DNA from: Lactobacillus sp. ESL0791
GTDB lineage: Bacteria > Bacillota > Bacilli > Lactobacillales > Lactobacillaceae
Reading direction: 5' to 3'
NCBI RefSeq assembly: GCF_029433255.1
Contig: NZ_JAQTHU010000001.1
Location: forward strand, 1,860,001-1,924,000
DNA length: 64,000 bases
Positions within the stretch are counted from its first letter, which is position 1. The number at the start of each line of letters is the position of its first letter. Of this stretch, positions 54,712 to 63,116 are shown one piece after another. The position numbers and the translations under genes were made by a program. Below the pieces are notes generated by a model. The model saw only the letters and a program-made list of their open reading frames with translations, was not told where the DNA came from and did not search any database.

Positions 54712-56769
54712 ATGAGAACTCGCGATAAAGAAATTTTATTAAAAATTATCAAAGATGGAACAATCGGGAAAAAAGAATTATCTAATAGATTTAGATTAAC
54801 AGACAGACAAATTGAATATAGTATATCAAGTATTAATGATGAACTTGAAGAGAATAACATTGTTCCGGTTACTCTTAAAAATAATAATTTTGCTATCGGA
54901 AAACAGGCCGTCGCTTTTTTTAATGATAGAAATCATTATAAGAATATAATTTTTTCGCCTGAAGTCAGACAGCGAATGATGCTTATAATGATCTTAGAGC
55001 GAACTAAGCCAATATCATTAAATGATTTTATTATTGACTTACAAGTTAGTAAAAACACTATATTAGCAGACTTAAAATCATTAAATTCAATCTTGAGAAG
55101 CAAAGAATTAATAATTAACTTTACACGAAAAAAAGGATACATAATTAAAGGAAAAGAATGGGATAAACGCCTATTACTCGAAGATTGTATAATGGATATT
55201 TATGAAAAATATGGATTCAACACATGTACCCAAATTTTACCAAATATTCAGGCTAATCTTTCAAATACAAGACAAGGAATAAAGACCATTGAGGATGTTT
55301 TAGGAAAAAAATATGCTGATGATGATTATTTCCCGCTTATTTTATTTCTTACTTTAGTTTTAAATCGAATCTCTGCTGGCAAGACAATTGATGATGCAAA
55401 TGCAGAAATTGCATCAGACAAAGAAATTGAAGAAACAAATGAATATCAAGTTCTTAATAAAACTGTCACAATTTTTAGAAACTTATCTGTACCCGAAAAG
55501 CGTTTTATTGCATTACACATTTTGAGCGCAAATGTTAAAGAACAAGCAGAAGTCTCAGACAGTGTACAATCACGACTCGTTAATGCTTTATGGGAGTTCT
55601 TAAATGATTTTGAGTTAAATTCATTTATTGTACTTCCTGATAAAAAAGATCTCTTAAGAAATTTAATTGACCATTTTCGGCCAGCTTATTATCGAATTAA
55701 GTATGGCTTGCCGACTCATAATCCTTTGTATAAAGAAATATCAAACAAGTATAAAGAATTAAATGATCTGGTAACTAAATCAATTAAGCCATTAGAAGAT
55801 TTCTTTCAAACAAAGATTACTGAAGACGAAATTGCGTATATAACAATTTTTATTGGCAGTCATCTCATTAAAAACGACAGTTCGAATGCAGGAGAAAAAA
55901 TTATTCATGCTATCACAGTTTGTCCTAACGGAACTTCAGCTTCAAAAATACTTGAAAGTAGTTTAAAAAAAGCGTTTCCAGAATTTTTCTTTTATCCCTC
56001 TTGTACTGTTCGTGAATACAATAATTTTCTTTTGCCACATGATGTAGTTTTTTCAACGGTTCCTTTGAAATCGAAAAAAACGACGTTCATAATTAATGAT
56101 ATTTTAAATACGGAAAACATTATTAACTTGAGAAACTCTGTCTTTAAAAAGATCTTTAATTTAAGTTTTGGAAGTATTGATTCTGACAGCATTCTCCAGC
56201 TTGTCAACAAATATGCTGATATACATGACTCAAAAATGCTTAAAAAAGAATTGGATAATCTGCTTTTGCCAAAAAAGTCGACACTTGAGCCGCAATTAAA
56301 AGAACCCAACTATGCTGTTACAGATAAAATTAAAAATATTACGTTGGTTACTAATAATATTCCATTGGACCAAGCAGTAACTTTGCTAGTTCAACCATTA
56401 ATTAAACAAAATATTGTCAGCGAAAATTTTTTAGACAAATTAAAAACTGAATATAAAGATCAGCCACAATACATCCTTCTCAAGAATCGAATTGTATTGT
56501 TTCACCTAGATCCAGACTTAATTCAACAAAAATTAAGTTTGAATTTACTTATTTCTAAGACCGGCATTATCTATCATAAACGGCAGATTCATGTACTAGC
56601 TTTATTGACTACGCCAGACAAAACTAAGCAATTGCAACTTCTTTATTTAGTTAAACAAATGGCTGAAAATGAAAGTTTTCTCTCAGACTTGTCTTCAGCA
56701 CAAAATAAACAAGAGGTCATGAACCAAATAAAAAAATTTACAGGCTACAAGGAGGCCAATTTATATTGA
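54712..56769 (+). CDS. PRD-containing transcriptional regulator (BglG/MtlR type)
   Basis: A 685-residue activator: N-terminal helix-turn-helix (KELSNRFRLTDRQIEYS), a second one near residue 115 (FIIDLQVSKNTILADLKSL), two PRD domains around 190-405 (conserved histidines in FIALHILS and FIGSHLI), a IIB-like segment and a C-terminal IIA-like part. No AAA+ domain. A gene start at ATG 54712 follows GGAGG by 8 nt. It is divergent from the aldolase operon and overlaps the IIA gene by 4 nt. It probably activates both sides through the symmetric region. Confidence 0.87.
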   Translation: MRTRDKEILLKIIKDGTIGKKELSNRFRLTDRQIEYSISSINDELEENNIVPVTLKNNNFAIGKQAVAFFNDRNHYKNIIFSPEVRQRMMLIMILERTKPISLNDFIIDLQVSKNTILADLKSLNSILRSKELIINFTRKKGYIIKGKEWDKRLLLEDCIMDIYEKYGFNTCTQILPNIQANLSNTRQGIKTIEDVLGKKYADDDYFPLILFLTLVLNRISAGKTIDDANAEIASDKEIEETNEYQVLNKTVTIFRNLSVPEKRFIALHILSANVKEQAEVSDSVQSRLVNALWEFLNDFELNSFIVLPDKKDLLRNLIDHFRPAYYRIKYGLPTHNPLYKEISNKYKELNDLVTKSIKPLEDFFQTKITEDEIAYITIFIGSHLIKNDSSNAGEKIIHAITVCPNGTSASKILESSLKKAFPEFFFYPSCTVREYNNFLLPHDVVFSTVPLKSKKTTFIINDILNTENIINLRNSVFKKIFNLSFGSIDSDSILQLVNKYADIHDSKMLKKELDNLLLPKKSTLEPQLKEPNYAVTDKIKNITLVTNNIPLDQAVTLLVQPLIKQNIVSENFLDKLKTEYKDQPQYILLKNRIVLFHLDPDLIQQKLSLNLLISKTGIIYHKRQIHVLALLTTPDKTKQLQLLYLVKQMAENESFLSDLSSAQNKQEVMNQIKKFTGYKEANLY

Positions 56770-57233
56770 AGTTAAAAGACTACGTGAAGTTAAATACAAT
56801 TTATCCTAGAATCAGTGTTGATAACCGTACTGAGCTATTTGAAAAAATTGCAAACGACTTAATGAAAAAAAAGTATGTAAATAATGATTTTTTGGCATTT
56901 ATTAGTACTCGTGAAAAAGATTATCCAACCGGGTTAAAACTTGATCATTATAATGTCGCAATTCCACACGGTGCGCCCAAAAATATAATTACTCCCTTTG
57001 TTGCTGTTATTACTTTGGCAGACCCAATAAAAATATGTCAAATGGATGACCCAGATAATCAGCTTGATGTTGATATCTTTTTCATGTTGGGAATTGACAG
57101 CAATAAAGGTCACCTTAATTTATTGAAAAATATAATTAAATTGATTCAAAAAAAGGATTTTATAGAAAACATTAGAAAAGCATCTAATGCTGATGAAATA
57201 TTTAATATTATTAGAAATACGAAAGAAGAATAA
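56766..57233 (+). CDS. Galactitol-family PTS IIA component (second locus)
   Basis: A 155-residue IIA of the fructose/galactitol type, phosphorylated His in YNVAIPHGAPKN (about residue 66), with DYPTGLKLDHY before it. It starts with TTG at 56766, with GGAGG 10 nt ahead and TTGA overlapping the regulator stop. It serves the GatC permease encoded across the divergent region. Confidence 0.88.
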   Translation: MKLKDYVKLNTIYPRISVDNRTELFEKIANDLMKKKYVNNDFLAFISTREKDYPTGLKLDHYNVAIPHGAPKNIITPFVAVITLADPIKICQMDDPDNQLDVDIFFMLGIDSNKGHLNLLKNIIKLIQKKDFIENIRKASNADEIFNIIRNTKEE

Positions 57234-57238
57234 TTATT

Positions 57239-57544
57239 ATGAATAAAAAAGTAAATATTTTAATTGCATGTGGTAGTGGTGTTGCAACTTCAACAATTGC
57301 AGCAGATGAAGTCAAAAGTATTTGTGACGAATATGATATTAAAAATTACCAAATTTCTAAATGTAGCATGACTGAGATGCCTGACATGAGTAAAAGTGCA
57401 GATATTGTCCTAACCACCAATAATTACAGAGGAAAAATAGATGTTCCACTTATTAGTGTTACGGGATTTATTACGGGAATTAATACAGAAACATTAAAGA
57501 AAAAAGTTGGTGAAAAGTTGCTCTCACTAGCGCAAAGCAAATAA
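57239..57544 (+). CDS. Galactitol-family PTS IIB component (second locus, intact)
   Basis: A full-length IIB of 101 residues with Cys11 in ILIACGSGVATSTI, and VTGFITGIN near the C terminus. It provides the reference for the truncated IIB at 32738-32893. It is the third gene of the regulator/IIA/IIB unit and ends before a strong bidirectional terminator. Confidence 0.9.
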   Translation: MNKKVNILIACGSGVATSTIAADEVKSICDEYDIKNYQISKCSMTEMPDMSKSADIVLTTNNYRGKIDVPLISVTGFITGINTETLKKKVGEKLLSLAQSK

Positions 57545-57576
57545 ATATCCGAAAAACTAGTATTACTTTAAAACTT

Positions 57577-57630
57577 AATCAAATAAAAGAGGCTGCATTC
57601 TTTAAAGATCTCAGCCTCTTTTATTTGATT
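57577..57630. terminator. Bidirectional terminator, perfect 19-bp inverted repeat
   Basis: AATCAAATAAAAGAGGCTG and its exact complement CAGCCTCTTTTATTTGATT surround a 16-nt loop. T-rich arms on both strands serve the convergent IIB and LVIS_2131-like genes. Confidence 0.95.
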
Positions 57631-57645
57631 AAACTATTCACAACA

Positions 57646-58266
57646 TTATTTCTGCTTAATAAACGACGAATCTGGAATTCGGATCAGGTAGTAACGCGTG
57701 GCGATATGCCCGGCGTGCATCCCTAGACCATTTTGCCAATTTTTCTTGTATTGCGCCGTGTAAATGGCAACATAGGCACGTTGGTATTTCTTGTCCATTC
57801 GCTTCAGCTGCCGTTCATTGTAAGGAATTTTCTCTGCATTAATATCTAAAGGATTCTTGCCGTCGGCGACAGTCGCCACATTGCTCGAAACCGTGGTTTT
57901 GCTGCCTGCCTGATAATAGGTATAGGTCTGCGTTGCCATCTTTTTCTTGCTGGAATTCAGCGTGACATAGCTGGAATTGCCGGTGCCGGTAGACATTACC
58001 AGCGGCCGATACTTGACCGTCGCTGTGATTTTGCTTGCATCTTCGAGATCGGGATTATCAAGAATTGTCCTATTAAACATATAGATAAGAGCAAACAGGA
58101 AAACGACAATTTCCAAAAGATCAATGATGAAATTTGCCCAAGTAAAATGCTTATGCTGCTTAATAATCATAGCAATCCGCCGCTTTCTGATATTTTGAAT
58201 CACAAATACCAGATACAGGATGACAGCTACCCACAGCAAAATACCAAGTATATTCCAACTAATCAT
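57646..58266 (-). CDS. LVIS_2131-like membrane protein
   Basis: A 206-residue protein with a membrane helix at about residues 7-25, a basic stretch, a second helix around 44-64 and an outside domain rich in Lys, Thr and Tyr. It resembles a Lactobacillaceae family called LVIS_2131, of unknown function; that name is from memory. The gene stands alone with its own start (ATG 58266, AGGAGG-like site ahead). Confidence 0.55.
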   Translation of the reverse strand: MISWNILGILLWVAVILYLVFVIQNIRKRRIAMIIKQHKHFTWANFIIDLLEIVVFLFALIYMFNRTILDNPDLEDASKITATVKYRPLVMSTGTGNSSYVTLNSSKKKMATQTYTYYQAGSKTTVSSNVATVADGKNPLDINAEKIPYNERQLKRMDKKYQRAYVAIYTAQYKKNWQNGLGMHAGHIATRYYLIRIPDSSFIKQK

Positions 58267-58351
58267 GTGAAAACCTCCTAGCGCCTATCCTTAATTATAT
58301 GGTAAGAAAGTAAATTTGAGTAGTAAAGAAAAACAAAAAATTGTTGTAAAT

Positions 58352-58672
58352 TTAATATTCTTCCTTTAATTCACGCTCAAGCAGGTGGGTAAAACTATCC
58401 TTTTGCAGAGTTGCTGAAATAAACAGAACTGTAATCTTGTCATCCTTAGCAATGAACGCCACCCGTGCCGAACCGGTTTTTTTCAAGTTAATTCGGCATT
58501 CATAAACGCAGCAGCCGTTTACCCGTTCGCTAGCGGCTCGCTTAACCTTGCTCATACCAGTTGCCACTTGAACTGCAAGTGCATCCGCAATGCATTTTTT
58601 GATCACCACAGTTTCATTCCTGTGCTTTTTAAAAAACTGCTTGCAGCCAGAACGTTCATATTCAACCTGCAC
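58352..58672 (-). CDS. Hypothetical protein, RelE-like fold suspected
   Basis: A 106-residue basic protein starting with GTG (58672), 2 nt after the stop of the upstream gene. The stretch CVYECRINLKKTGSARVAFIA...ITVLFISATLQKD follows the strand pattern of RelE/HigB-type toxins, but no family is firmly recognised. It may be coupled to the upstream gene as a two-gene unit. Confidence 0.45.
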   Translation of the reverse strand: MQVEYERSGCKQFFKKHRNETVVIKKCIADALAVQVATGMSKVKRAASERVNGCCVYECRINLKKTGSARVAFIAKDDKITVLFISATLQKDSFTHLLERELKEEY

Positions 58673-58674
58673 TG

Positions 58675-59223
58675 CTATTTTGCCTGCTTTTTGGTCTTGG
58701 CTTTACTACTCTTGCTGCTTTTTTTAGTAGTTTTCTTGACCGCTGGCTTTTTGGCTTCGGGTTTTTCAAATGTGCGTACTTCCTGCAGCTTATTAACAAT
58801 CGCCTCTGCCAGCTTGGCAATCATCTCAGCCTGGTTTTCCAGCAATTCCGCACTTGAACACAGCTCATCAATCCGAAAGCCGGAAACATTAACGTAATCC
58901 GACCGGGTCTCAAAGTACACCTTTACAGGATAATTCTTGCCTTCATCAAAAAAATTAGCAATTTTCTTATAGTTGCTGTACGGCAGATTGATAATGTTAG
59001 TTTCCAAGGCAAAAGTAACTGGCCGCTGCCCCGTAACCGCAAGTTCTGTTTGAATGAGCGAATTATGCTTAATTGCGGCAGCAACCTCCTTCAGCATTTT
59101 TTCCGCGTATTCGGTAATTTTACTCTTGGACTTACTAAGATCGGCATACTTGGCAGTTTCTAAATCCTGCAAATAGTCTTGTTCTTCAATTATTTTCGTT
59201 AAGTCGGTTAAATTAATTTCCAA
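58675..59223 (-). CDS. Hypothetical protein with lysine-rich tail
   Basis: A 182-residue protein of unknown family. The N-terminal 60 residues look helical (LTDLTKIIEEQDYLQDLE...), the middle has mixed strands, and the C-terminal 30 residues are a Lys/Ser/Ala tail like a nucleic-acid-binding tail. No helix-turn-helix is visible. It precedes the small basic gene, so a toxin-antitoxin-like pair is possible but unproven. Confidence 0.5.
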   Translation of the reverse strand: MEINLTDLTKIIEEQDYLQDLETAKYADLSKSKSKITEYAEKMLKEVAAAIKHNSLIQTELAVTGQRPVTFALETNIINLPYSNYKKIANFFDEGKNYPVKVYFETRSDYVNVSGFRIDELCSSAELLENQAEMIAKLAEAIVNKLQEVRTFEKPEAKKPAVKKTTKKSSKSSKAKTKKQAK

Positions 59224-59554
59224 TCTAAATTCCTCTTCTATGATTAAACGTTAATTTCACTATCAACAATACCCAAAATTCCTGTCAAAAACAATTCTTT
59301 CACCAAATTTTTAAAAAACGAAGAAAAATAAAATTATTAGTTTTTCCAATTTTCGTATATTATAAAATTAAATTTTATACTTACTCTGCTGTTTCATTTG
59401 CAAAATTTAAATAACAAATGTAGTATTTTCATTGGATACGTTGCAAGTTCAATATTTTTAACTATATATTCTATTTACAAACGCTTTCACAGACTGTACA
59501 GTAGTACATGTAAATAACAAATTTATTTGATTTTTAGTTGAGAGGCAAAAAAAT
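59224..59554. promoter_or_regulatory. AT-rich region before the multicopper oxidase gene
   Basis: No gene in 331 bp. It contains a 19-nt palindrome TATAAAATTAAATTTTATA (59361-59379), a cre-like match on the minus strand near 59476-59489, and two short palindromes, ACTGTACAGT (59493-59502) and TACATGTA (59505-59512). The latter resemble CopY/BlaI-type half sites (TACA/TGTA) but with different spacing. Confidence 0.4.
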
Positions 59555-61132
59555 ATGTCAGATAAAGTTTATACAGATTACTTTTATAACTCAGAAGATT
59601 TCGACAGAAATCACGGCATGGGCTATAAAGAGCTCCACATGCCAGAAAATGTAGAAGCTTCACCGATGGTTGTGCCACCAGTATTGGAGCCTGACAAAGT
59701 TGACGGCAACGATATTTGGTACACAATCGAGTCCCAAGAGGGCGACTACCAATTTTTACCAGGCAAGAAAACCCACACTTGGGGCTATAACTTCCCAGTT
59801 CTTGGTAAAACCATTGTTTTAACCAAAGGCCAGCACGTTCACGTAACTCTAAAGAATAGTTTACCAGAATTGACTACCTATCACTGGCACGGCTTGGAAG
59901 TTTCTGGACCAGGCAACGATGGTGCTTGTCACTCACCTGTTTATCCTGGTGAAGAAAAGCATATTGACTTCGTTGTCAAGCAGCCTGCAGCTTTGACATG
60001 GCTTCACGCTCATCCATGTCCATCAACCGCTGCGCAAGTCTGGATGGGACTTGCCATGGGAGTTGTCGTTACCGATACTAATGAAGCAGAACTTCCAATT
60101 CCAAAGACATACGGCAAGGACGAATTTCCAGTTATTTTGCAAGACCGGAACTTCCACGAAGACAACCAGTTTGATTACAAGGCAGACTACAACGCAATGG
60201 GCGTTTATGGTGACACCCCAGTAATCAATGCTACGGTTAAGCCTTATGTTGATGTTACCACGCAAAAAGTTCGGTTAATCTTCTTAGGCGGTTCCAACCG
60301 GCGTGAATGGAGATTGCACTTCAGCGATGACTTGGTAATGACCCAAATCGCCGGCGACGATTCATTCTTGGAACACCCAGTCAAGTTAACCAAGATTTTA
60401 ATCGGACCAGGTGAGCGGCAACAAGTTGTCGTTGACTTTGGCAACTACAAAGAGGGCGACGTGGTTAACCTCTACACCGATGACTTTAAGCTGATTGAAT
60501 TCAGAATTCATGCTTATGAAAAAGACGATAGTGTCATTCCAGACACTCTGTTTACCCCGTATGACCCAGTTGTAAATCCGAACAAGGAAATTCGCAAAGT
60601 CACGATGGATAACCACAATGAAATCAACGGCAGACAATTCTCAATGCAGAGAATTGACATGAAGCAGACACTGATGAGTGCTGAATACTGGGATGTAACC
60701 AACACCAACGATAAGAAAAACGGTATGCTCCATCCATTCCACGTCCATGGTGCCCACTTCTTAGTTGTATCACGTGACGGCAAAGAACCATATCCAAATG
60801 AAAGAAATGTCTACAAAGACACTGTTGAAGTTGCCCCACAAGAAACTGTTCGTGTGAAGGTTTACTTCCAAAACACGGGTGTCTTCATGTACCATTGCCA
60901 CATTATCGAACATGAAGATGCCGGCATGATGGCCCAAATTCAAATCGTTGATCCTGCTGAACCAAACAAGAAATACCATTTGATGGACATGGAAACCTTG
61001 ACTAAGGCCTTTGCTGAAGAAAAAGGCATCCCGATGGATGAGGTTTATTGCCCAGGCATGGATGTTGAAGGCATGGACGTTAAAGGTGAAGACCACACGA
61101 TGGATGCTTTTTCAGGCGCAAGTCATCACTAA
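59555..61132 (+). CDS. Multicopper oxidase, no signal peptide
   Basis: A 525-residue oxidase of the three-cupredoxin type. All four copper motifs are visible: TYHWHGLE, TWLHAHPCPST, HPFHVHGAHF and YHCHIIEHEDAGMM. The last gives the type 1 copper cysteine, histidine and methionine. The N terminus (MSDKVYTDYFYNSED) lacks any signal or Tat motif, so the protein is probably cytosolic. The C terminus is rich in Met, His and Asp, possibly holding extra copper. The GAGAGG site fits the ATG. It may oxidise Cu(I) or phenols; no other copper gene is nearby. Confidence 0.9.
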   Translation: MSDKVYTDYFYNSEDFDRNHGMGYKELHMPENVEASPMVVPPVLEPDKVDGNDIWYTIESQEGDYQFLPGKKTHTWGYNFPVLGKTIVLTKGQHVHVTLKNSLPELTTYHWHGLEVSGPGNDGACHSPVYPGEEKHIDFVVKQPAALTWLHAHPCPSTAAQVWMGLAMGVVVTDTNEAELPIPKTYGKDEFPVILQDRNFHEDNQFDYKADYNAMGVYGDTPVINATVKPYVDVTTQKVRLIFLGGSNRREWRLHFSDDLVMTQIAGDDSFLEHPVKLTKILIGPGERQQVVVDFGNYKEGDVVNLYTDDFKLIEFRIHAYEKDDSVIPDTLFTPYDPVVNPNKEIRKVTMDNHNEINGRQFSMQRIDMKQTLMSAEYWDVTNTNDKKNGMLHPFHVHGAHFLVVSRDGKEPYPNERNVYKDTVEVAPQETVRVKVYFQNTGVFMYHCHIIEHEDAGMMAQIQIVDPAEPNKKYHLMDMETLTKAFAEEKGIPMDEVYCPGMDVEGMDVKGEDHTMDAFSGASHH

Positions 61133-61158
61133 TTTTTAAAAGCCACTAACATTTCTCT

Positions 61159-61189
61159 AAAATCACTCAACTTAGTTTGGGTGATTTTT
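61159..61189 (+). terminator. Terminator after multicopper oxidase gene
   Basis: AAAATCACTC...GGGTGATTTTT stem-loop followed by T's. It also contains the GTG at 61181, which argues against that as a start of the next gene. Confidence 0.8.
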
Positions 61190-61228
61190 CTATTGCCAAT
61201 AACTGTTCTTATATGTTTAAATAAGCAT

Positions 61229-61948
61229 ATGAACAAGAAAAAAGACACAAATAAAAAAATAATTTATCTTATTGGTGGAGTAATCTTTTTGAGCCTAATA
61301 TTCATTGGTTTAAATTCACGGCAAGTAAAAGATTGGCACGCCGAATTTCGGGTGACTGTCACGCAGCCAAAAATGAAATTAAATGTTCCCTTAGAAAAGC
61401 AATATCCAGAATTGCCTAATGGCTGCGAGGTGACTTCCCTGTCAATGCTGCTTGATTACTACCGGATGTCACCCGGAAAAATGACATTGGCACAAAAAAT
61501 TGCCCATGTCTCTTCTTTTACTGACAATGGGCAATATCGCGGCAATCCTCATCAAGGATTTGTCGGTTATATGAGCCAGGCAAATGCTGGCTGGTGTGTC
61601 TACCACGAACCGCTTTTTGCCGTCGCACGAAATTACACGAACCGAATTCAAGATGCCAGTGGGACTGACTTCATCCGGCTGCTGTACCTGGTTTCCAAGG
61701 GACATCCGGTCATGATCATCACCAACACGACTTTTGCACCCGTGAACAACCTGCAGACCTGGAACACAGCTCAAGGTCCCGTTAAAGTCACACCCTCCTC
61801 GCACGCCTGTGTGCTCACCGGCTATAACCATCAAACCGGTACGGTCTATGTTAACGACCCCTTTGGTAAGAAAAATAAGCCACTATCGTGGCAAAAGCTG
61901 GAAGCTAGCTACAATCAGCGCGGCAAACAAGCACTGTATATTAAATAA
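61229..61948 (+). CDS. Membrane-anchored C39-like cysteine peptidase
   Basis: A 239-residue protein with an N-terminal membrane helix (about residues 8-28) and a C39-type papain-like domain outside. The catalytic cysteine is in YPELPNGCEVTSLSMLL, the histidine in SSHACVLTGYN, and Asp in YVNDPFGKKN. It is a single-domain peptidase, without an ABC transporter, of the C39_2 type often seen as a secreted hydrolase in lactic acid bacteria. The ATG at 61229 is chosen because the upstream start lies in a terminator; the ribosome site before it is weak. Confidence 0.8.
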   Translation: MNKKKDTNKKIIYLIGGVIFLSLIFIGLNSRQVKDWHAEFRVTVTQPKMKLNVPLEKQYPELPNGCEVTSLSMLLDYYRMSPGKMTLAQKIAHVSSFTDNGQYRGNPHQGFVGYMSQANAGWCVYHEPLFAVARNYTNRIQDASGTDFIRLLYLVSKGHPVMIITNTTFAPVNNLQTWNTAQGPVKVTPSSHACVLTGYNHQTGTVYVNDPFGKKNKPLSWQKLEASYNQRGKQALYIK

Positions 61949-61983
61949 TCAGCAGTTTACAATTTTTGTAACTGCTGATTATT
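61944..61983. terminator. Terminator after C39-like gene
   Basis: Perfect 14-bp stem AATAATCAGCAGTT/AACTGCTGATTATT with a 12-nt loop; it contains the stop codon. Confidence 0.88.
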
Positions 61984-62010
61984 AATTTTTATAAATTTAA
62001 ACTGTCCTTT

Positions 62011-62673
62011 TCACATCATAATTATCAGAACAATCCCGTTAACCACGGCTAAATACAGCGGCATCCACAGGGTCTGCGTGTACAAATAAGACCACGCAAA
62101 CAAGGCACCAAAGACTGCATTAATCAGTAGCAAAGGAATTGAGGACTGCCAGTTAAGGACGCTGAACAGAATTCCCGACGTGATAATTCCCAGTAGAGCA
62201 ACAAAAGCCGTGTTTTTTCTAAACGCGTAGTTAAAAAGAAAGCCGGTTGACAAAAAGATCTGTAACACAGGCAGAACAACTCCCAAGGCAACAAACAAAA
62301 ACCAGTACAGGGATCTTGATTCGTGCTGCAAATATCCAATCTGAAAGTCATAAAAACCGAGTTTGCCGCAGGACTGCATAAAAGAAACACTAATTCTTAG
62401 TACCGTCACCACAAGAGTTAAGCCAATAATCAAGCCAAAATTTTTCAGCCAACTTATATTAGGATTTGTTTCAAAAAACCGCTGCTCTCGGTTAAAACGG
62501 TAAATATAGAACAGCAACACCATTACCGAAATTAATGTAAATAAAATTAAATCCCATATTCGCACTGGTGATTTCATGGTAACTAATTTCACTACACCGG
62601 CAGCCATCAAATAACCGATGACGTATGCAGCGTAGCGAATCAAGTTGCCTTCTCTTGATTCTGGCGTATTCAC
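62011..62673 (-). CDS. CPBP-like membrane protein lacking the catalytic glutamates
   Basis: A 220-residue membrane protein with six or seven helices. The end of the sequence (GIITSGILFSVLNWQSS, then FGALFAWSYLYTQTLWMPLYLAVVNGIVL) follows the pattern of CPBP/Abi intramembrane proteases. But the EExxxR motif position reads VLQIFLSTGFLFN, and the two histidines are Asn. It is probably inactive as a protease. The GTG at 62673 has AGGAG 7 nt ahead, whereas the upstream start lies in the promoter region. Confidence 0.6.
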   Translation of the reverse strand: MNTPESREGNLIRYAAYVIGYLMAAGVVKLVTMKSPVRIWDLILFTLISVMVLLFYIYRFNREQRFFETNPNISWLKNFGLIIGLTLVVTVLRISVSFMQSCGKLGFYDFQIGYLQHESRSLYWFLFVALGVVLPVLQIFLSTGFLFNYAFRKNTAFVALLGIITSGILFSVLNWQSSIPLLLINAVFGALFAWSYLYTQTLWMPLYLAVVNGIVLIIMM

Positions 62674-62710
62674 AATTTCACTCCTACATATAATGTACCC
62701 TACAAATCCT

Positions 62711-62721
62711 ATATTATAGCA
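62711..62721 (-). promoter_or_regulatory. Extended -10 promoter of the CPBP-like gene
   Basis: Minus strand TTGCTATAAT, with TATAAT at 62718-62713, lies 40 nt before the GTG start. Confidence 0.5.
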
Positions 62722-62753
62722 AAAAAGCCGGCTTTTATGAAACACCAATCGTA

Positions 62754-63116
62754 TTATTTCGTTTTAATCTCAACATTATTAACATCAGTTAACGCAAAAA
62801 TGTGCCCAGAAACAAACACCTGACCGTCTTGACAGCCCTCAACATACCCGACAACATCAGACTGCAGTTGATCATTGGCATCAACTTCTTTTAGTTGAAC
62901 AGCAACAAGCAGGTGACTGGCAAAGGCTCTAGTTAAAATTGAGCTGATTTTCTCCTCAGACATTGCTGGCTTTTCTGTGTGTACAACTGCCCGTTGCTCC
63001 TTATCCTTGTTAATCCTCATCGTGTGATCGCTGAGAAAAAAACCCGCCCATTTTTTCATGCCCCGATCTTGATAGTTTTTAAAAAAATTTTGCACTACTT
63101 TGTCAAAATCATTCAT
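62754..63116 (-). CDS. YolD-like protein
   Basis: A 120-residue protein with DRGMKKWAGFFLSDHTM, the YolD signature, and a KxxSEEKISSIL segment. YolD-like genes sit next to Y-family polymerases in Firmicutes and may modulate them. The ATG at 63116 overlaps the umuC-like stop by 8 nt, so the two are translated together. The upstream ATG at 63143 lies inside the polymerase gene and is less likely. Confidence 0.78.
   Translation of the reverse strand: MNDFDKVVQNFFKNYQDRGMKKWAGFFLSDHTMRINKDKEQRAVVHTEKPAMSEEKISSILTRAFASHLLVAVQLKEVDANDQLQSDVVGYVEGCQDGQVFVSGHIFALTDVNNVEIKTK

Noticed and set aside
59361..59379. 19-nt AT palindrome as a terminator or operator
   Set aside because: It contains only A and T, and such palindromes arise easily by chance in AT-rich intergenic DNA.
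61181..61228. Upstream GTG start for the C39-like gene
   Set aside because: It lies inside the multicopper oxidase terminator hairpin and has no ribosome site; ATG 61229 directly precedes the lysine-rich tail and membrane helix.
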